Below, one piece after another: positions 14,199-17,662 of a stretch of DNA of 17,662 nucleotides (its first letter is position 1; the number at the start of each line of letters is the position of its first letter). Position numbers and translations under genes: made by a program. This stretch comes from MGNI01 sp964353875 (lineage in GTDB: Bacteria; Chloroflexota; Anaerolineae; Anaerolineales; E44-bin32), in contig CAYGXU010000066.1 of NCBI GenBank assembly GCA_964353875.1, positions 1-17,662 on the forward strand, given 5' to 3'. Under the pieces are notes generated by a model. That model made no database searches and had not been told where the DNA came from. It saw nothing but the letters and a program-made list of their open reading frames with translations.

Positions 14199-15392
14199 AT
14201 GAAATATCGTGTCCTCTTCTATTGCCCGGATACCCATATTCAATATGATGGCCGAACACCTTACCAAAAAGGAGTAGGAGGCGGGATCACGGCCCGCATC
14301 CGTATGGCACGTGCCCTCTCTCGCGCTGGGCATCAGGTGCAAATGATCGTCAATTGCCCGCGTAAGGTTCGCCTCGATGGTGTCGAGTATCTTCCTCTCT
14401 TGGAAGCGAACCGCCTGGTGGGAGACGTGCTGATCTTGAATACCTCCGGCGGAACCCTTGACCTCTCCCCGGTTCTCAACCTGCAAGTAGAGGTGGGATT
14501 ACGAGCGGTCTGGACCTCGGGTACGATGAAGCCCGGCGGGCTTGACCATATAGGCTACGATTTCGTCTATGCCAAAAGCAATTTCTTGAGGGGAGTGGCG
14601 CTTGAAACTTGGGGAGTCCCTCAGAATAAGATTTTCGTGGCCTACAATGGTTTCGAGGAATCAGATTTTACTCATGCTGAGAGGCGCAAGGTTGAGCGCG
14701 ACCCCTGGCGTTTGGTATATTTTTCCCATCCTTCGAAGGGGCTGGACACAACGATAGATATCCTCCATCGATTGCAAGCGGTGGATTCACGCTTCCATCT
14801 CTTTGTTTATGGCGGGTCGCAACTTTGGGGTCAGGAGGAGCAAGCGCTGCCGTCTGCAGAAGGGGTCTATTATCACGGTTTGATTGGGCAAATGGAGTTG
14901 GCCAAGAACTTGATGACCTGCACTTACTCGATGAACCTTCAAGCGCGGTTGGAACCTTTCGGGATGGTGATTACCGAATCGATGCGCGCTGGTTGCGTTG
15001 TTTTAGCCAGCCCGGTCGGGGCATATCCGGAGTTGATCCGCGATGGGGAGGATGGGTACCTGATCATGGGGGATCACACCTCCGAAGGGGCCAGAAGTCA
15101 GGCGGCAGAGCTGATTCTCCAACTCCACCGCCAGCCGGATATCGTGTCCTATCTTCAACGGAATGGACGCAACGTCATTTGGGACACGGATACGATGGTT
15201 CGTGTCTGGGAAGGCCACTGGCGCTGGTGGTTTGAGCGCGAGCAGCCGGTAGGCAGGCGCATCGGTGTGTGTGCCGCTTGTGGTGGGGAACAACTTTGGT
15301 TGGAGGATGGTTACCATTGTATTGAGTGTGGCTGTTATTCTCGTGGGCGGACTCCTCCAGGCTCGGAGTGCTCAGGCGTTAATCAACAGTGA
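14199..15392 (+). CDS. GT4 family glycosyltransferase with C-terminal zinc ribbon
   Basis: A GT-B fold glycosyltransferase of 397 residues. The N-terminal acceptor domain has the Gly loop KGVGGGITARI (24-34) and a helix RMARALSRAGHQV. The donor domain starts near 170 with RLVYFSHPSKGLDTTI and holds the EX7E motif EPFGMVITE (Glu252 to Glu260), then SMRAGCVVLASPVGAYPELIRDGEDGYLI, which binds the nucleotide sugar. After the last helix a C-X2-C-X12-C-X2-C pattern (Cys358, 361, 374, 377) forms a likely zinc ribbon, an unusual tail for this family. The ribosome site AAAGG is about seven bases before the ATG. The donor sugar is unknown. The protein looks soluble or peripherally membrane-bound. Confidence 0.88.
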   Translation: MKYRVLFYCPDTHIQYDGRTPYQKGVGGGITARIRMARALSRAGHQVQMIVNCPRKVRLDGVEYLPLLEANRLVGDVLILNTSGGTLDLSPVLNLQVEVGLRAVWTSGTMKPGGLDHIGYDFVYAKSNFLRGVALETWGVPQNKIFVAYNGFEESDFTHAERRKVERDPWRLVYFSHPSKGLDTTIDILHRLQAVDSRFHLFVYGGSQLWGQEEQALPSAEGVYYHGLIGQMELAKNLMTCTYSMNLQARLEPFGMVITESMRAGCVVLASPVGAYPELIRDGEDGYLIMGDHTSEGARSQAAELILQLHRQPDIVSYLQRNGRNVIWDTDTMVRVWEGHWRWWFEREQPVGRRIGVCAACGGEQLWLEDGYHCIECGCYSRGRTPPGSECSGVNQQ

Positions 15393-15601
15393 CAGATTGG
15401 TGAGGGGATGTATCCCAATTATTAAAAACATCGAGTACTGGATCGTCGCCGATCGCACTTCGATGGGTATATCTGCCAAGCACAAGCGGATCTGAGACTG
15501 TCTGAGTTGCAGGGCGAGGGATGGACTACCGGATCCACACATAGCGATAATTCAATTTATTCTCTATGGATCCCGTAATTCCGATGAGGCTGGATGGATT
15601 T

Positions 15602-15610
15602 TGCTATAGT
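15602..15610 (+). promoter_or_regulatory. Candidate extended -10 promoter for the SLH gene
   Basis: TG-C-TATAGT: TATAGT at 15605-15610 with the TG of an extended -10 element at 15602-15603. The -35 region is poor (TTCCGA at 15579, 20 bases away). Transcription would start near 15617, inside the paired GTAC sites. Confidence 0.4.
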
Positions 15611-15645
15611 ACCAATGTACTCCGCTGACCCGTACCCCCGTACTC
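15609..15645. promoter_or_regulatory. Two GTAC-N4-GTAC sites, possible operator
   Basis: GTACCAATGTACTC (15609-15622) and GTACCCCCGTACTC (15632-15645) agree at 11 of 14 positions and start 23 bases apart, about two helical turns. Each GTAC-N4-GTAC is a dyad. The first overlaps the candidate -10 element. Confidence 0.4.
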
Positions 15646-15720
15646 TAGCGCATACCCTGGTCCTTTCTCTAAAATAGAGTAGAAAGTAACCTTGAGCTTT
15701 GTGTAAGTGTGAGGATTTTT

Positions 15721-15734
15721 ATTTTACGTAAAAT
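15721..15734. promoter_or_regulatory. Perfect 14-base palindrome upstream of the SLH gene
   Basis: ATTTTAC-GTAAAAT is a perfect dyad ending 35 bases before the preferred start codon. It could be a repressor site in the leader. No known consensus is assigned. Confidence 0.4.
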
Positions 15735-15757
15735 CATCATAGATGAAGACAGGTATT

Positions 15758-15763
15758 GGGGAG
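15758..15763 (+). promoter_or_regulatory. Ribosome binding site that decides the start of the SLH gene
   Basis: GGGGAG is six bases before ATG 15770. The other in-frame ATG at 15743 has no Shine-Dalgarno and lies only eight bases after the palindrome, so 15770 is preferred. Confidence 0.75.
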
Positions 15764-15769
15764 TGGCGA

Positions 15770-17587
15770 ATGAGGAGAAGATATACTCCGCGACGGCCTG
15801 AGCCGAAGCGTGAGACAACCCTAAATTCGAATATTATCATCATGGGGGTGACGATATTTTCGCTTTTTGCCTGTTTTGCTTTGGCAGGACCTCTGGGATT
15901 ATTTAATTGGCTTTCTAATCAACTCAATGCCATCGGGAAAGAGTCTGCCGCTGCGTCGCATGAAGGTCTTCCCATCCTGCTGGGGGTCTACACCTCCGAA
16001 GCCCTTCAGGTGACGGCATGGGAGATCGAGAACTTCGACCAATGGATGCAGGAGAATCGCCTGGATAAGGGGATCTCCATTGCCGGGACCTACATGGATT
16101 TCGAGTTTCACAACCCGGATTTCAATGTCAAAAAGGAACTCAATGCTGCCTGGGAGTTGGGCTATACCCCCTTCATTAATTTAACAGCTTATCAGCGCAC
16201 AGCCGAGCAGGTAGCCAATGATCCCGAGTTTGAAGATCGTATTCGCAAGTGGGCGGCAGCATATGCACAATGGTCCAACGGCGGCAAGAAACGAGCATTC
16301 ATCGCCCCATTGCAAGAAATGAACGGTGGTTGGGTACGATATGGACTCGATCCTGAGAACTTTAAAGCAGCCTGGCACAAGATTCAATATATCTTTGCTC
16401 AAGAAGGGGTGGCTGATCAAGCCGTAAGCTGGGTTTTCGCCCCCAATGCCTGGAGCGAGGAAGGGCACGGATTTGAGCTTTACTATCCGGGTGATTCGAC
16501 AGTCGATGTACTTGCATTCAGCACTATGAACTTCGGGTCTTGTGTTGATTATGGCGATGGTTGGGATACTTTTGAGGATATCTATTTGCCTTACTTAAAT
16601 CGAATGAGGGAGATGGCGCCAGGAAAGCCCATATTTTTATCCCAGATGGGAACCGTTGCGGTTGGGCCGGAAGGTGAGGATGAAAAATTAAAGAACGATT
16701 GGTTGCGGGATACCTATCGTAAACTAGCAGCTTATCCTGGTGTAAGAGCGATCATTTATTACAACGTCCTCAAGGCTGAAGCAGCCATTGACCTCTGTCG
16801 ACCGGTGGATTGGCGCGTCTTCGATCAGCATTCCGGATTGGCGTATAAAGGCTTTTTGGATGCTGTTCGTAGTGAGCAGTTCGCATATTGGGGGCCAGAC
16901 AGCAAGGAAATGGTCGAGACCGGTTTCGGTCGTCGTAAGGGGAATCATTATGCTGATATCTGGCCTGCACAACCCTTTACAGATGTGGAAGATCCCTGGT
17001 ATTACCCTTGGGTCGATGCATTGACGAAGGCTGAATTAGCCATAGGCTGTCGCATGGAAAGGTACTCATTCCTCAACGTTAGTCAAGAGTACGAATTCTT
17101 TTGTCCTCAGAATCCGGTGACGCGGGCTGAAATGGCGGTTTTCCTTGGGTTGGCCATGCATGGGCCTGGTTATTGGCCTCCGCCAGCAACGGGGATCTTT
17201 GAAGATGTCCCTTCTGATCATTGGGCTGCGGGTTGGATCGAGCAATTGGTAGCGGATGGATTGAGCTCCGGTTGCGGCAATCAGCGTTATTGTCCGGATG
17301 ACCTGGTATCCAGGGCGCAGATGGCTGTTTTCCTGGGGAAAGCAAAAAACGTGATCTCACCTTCAGCCACTTCGCAACCTACGAATCAGCTTTTTAAAGA
17401 TGTGAATCCAGAGGATTGGGCTGCTGTGTATATCGAGGAATTGGCTCGGGAGGGAATCACAGCAGGATGTAAAAGCGGACAGTTCTGCCCTGAAGAGGCT
17501 GTATCCAGGGCCGAAATGGCGGTTTTTTTGGTGAAAACATTCAATATCCCGATCCTTGAGTCCTCAAACTGGCTCTCGAATCCATAA
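15770..17587 (+). CDS. Membrane-anchored GH26-like protein with three SLH repeats
   Basis: A 605-residue cell-surface protein. Numbered from ATG 15770: a basic N terminus (RRRYTPRRPEPKR), one membrane anchor or uncleaved signal at about 21-42, a glycoside-hydrolase-like TIM-barrel domain resembling family GH26 (beta-mannanase type) at about 68-360, and SLH repeats at about 403-465, 477-527 and 541-591. In the GH26-like domain IAPLQEMNGGWVRYG contains Glu183, matching the acid/base Glu of HEMNG, and KPIFLSQMGT has Gln292 where the nucleophile Glu is expected. SLH repeats normally bind cell-wall polymers. Each repeat has a Cys pair (427/445, 502/508, 567/573). Its place at the edge of the glycan locus suggests binding or trimming of the surface polysaccharide at the wall, which is inference. 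If the Gln is real, it may bind glycan without cutting it. Confidence 0.85.
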   Translation: MRRRYTPRRPEPKRETTLNSNIIIMGVTIFSLFACFALAGPLGLFNWLSNQLNAIGKESAAASHEGLPILLGVYTSEALQVTAWEIENFDQWMQENRLDKGISIAGTYMDFEFHNPDFNVKKELNAAWELGYTPFINLTAYQRTAEQVANDPEFEDRIRKWAAAYAQWSNGGKKRAFIAPLQEMNGGWVRYGLDPENFKAAWHKIQYIFAQEGVADQAVSWVFAPNAWSEEGHGFELYYPGDSTVDVLAFSTMNFGSCVDYGDGWDTFEDIYLPYLNRMREMAPGKPIFLSQMGTVAVGPEGEDEKLKNDWLRDTYRKLAAYPGVRAIIYYNVLKAEAAIDLCRPVDWRVFDQHSGLAYKGFLDAVRSEQFAYWGPDSKEMVETGFGRRKGNHYADIWPAQPFTDVEDPWYYPWVDALTKAELAIGCRMERYSFLNVSQEYEFFCPQNPVTRAEMAVFLGLAMHGPGYWPPPATGIFEDVPSDHWAAGWIEQLVADGLSSGCGNQRYCPDDLVSRAQMAVFLGKAKNVISPSATSQPTNQLFKDVNPEDWAAVYIEELAREGITAGCKSGQFCPEEAVSRAEMAVFLVKTFNIPILESSNWLSNP

Positions 17588-17662
17588 ATTTTCATTGGCC
17601 AACAACCAGAAATATGCAAATATAAAATGGAATGCTCAATGGAGAGGCTGAGCAGGTTCCTC

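Larger units (their letters stand above)
15393..15769. other. Intergenic region before the SLH gene, rich in candidate regulatory sites
   Basis: 377 bases without a believable gene. It holds an extended -10-like element, two GTAC-N4-GTAC sites, a bulged inverted repeat at about 15663-15688 (CTTTCTCTA facing TAGAG...AAAG), a perfect 14-base palindrome, and the ribosome site of the next gene. The first 200 bases show nothing recognisable. Confidence 0.6.

Overview
The window is part of an exopolysaccharide / cell-surface glycan biosynthesis locus. All nine large genes and one small gene are on the plus strand, and I found no convincing minus-strand gene, RNA gene or CRISPR array. The organism is probably a member of the Chloroflexota (Anaerolineae-like), most likely from a draft or metagenome-derived assembly. 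I infer this from three things: SLH repeats of the GC...CP type with VSRAEMAVFL ends, long palindromic intergenic repeats starting TGTCATCCTGAG and ending CTCAGAATGACA, and the gene architecture. The taxonomic call is moderate, not firm.

Layout. 45-2161: a GNAT acetyltransferase followed by an ExoA-like GT2 glycosyltransferase. The GNAT gene is clearly AT-rich (30-47 percent GC in sampled 60-base lines) compared with the centre of the window. 2319-6992: a compact operon-like run of a membrane phosphoglycosyl transferase fused to a membrane/Rossmann module, an SDR 4,6-dehydratase, a sugar-1-phosphate nucleotidylyltransferase and a DegT-type aminotransferase. Together these could start a lipid-linked repeat unit and make an NDP-4-amino-4,6-dideoxy sugar. 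6993-7766: a gene-free stretch of inverted and dispersed repeats with a 100-N assembly gap. 7767-9143: an O-antigen ligase/polymerase-type membrane protein. 9294-10937: a Wzz/Wzc-type chain-length regulator fused to a BY-kinase with a Tyr-rich tail. 11006-12604: a GT2 glycosyltransferase fused to a second phosphoglycosyl transferase. 12758-13246: a low-molecular-weight protein tyrosine phosphatase, the expected partner of the kinase, followed by an intrinsic terminator. 13793-14104: a small membrane protein directly after a second 100-N gap. 14199-15392: a GT4 glycosyltransferase with a C-terminal zinc ribbon. 15770-17587: a membrane-anchored GH26-like protein with three SLH repeats.

How the genes fit together. 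The two phosphoglycosyl transferases would load the first sugar phosphate onto the lipid carrier. The GT2 and GT4 enzymes would extend the unit, and the dehydratase/aminotransferase/nucleotidylyltransferase set would supply an amino-deoxy sugar. The ligase/polymerase and kinase/phosphatase pair would polymerise the chain and set its length, and the SLH protein would act at the cell wall. No Wzx flippase or outer-membrane Wza is seen, so the locus probably continues outside the window.

Main points for a second look: (1) both 100-N gaps are flanked by exactly duplicated 55-base ends, so each is probably an unmerged contig overlap that inflates the sequence by 155 bases; (2) a phosphoglycosyl transferase with its domains in the reverse order of WbaP and Asn in place of the catalytic Asp; (3) a GT2-phosphoglycosyl transferase fusion; (4) a base-composition break at the domain boundary of the kinase gene; (5) a GT4 with a zinc ribbon; (6) a GH26-like protein with Gln at the expected nucleophile; (7) paired GTAC-N4-GTAC sites and a perfect 14-base palindrome before the SLH gene.
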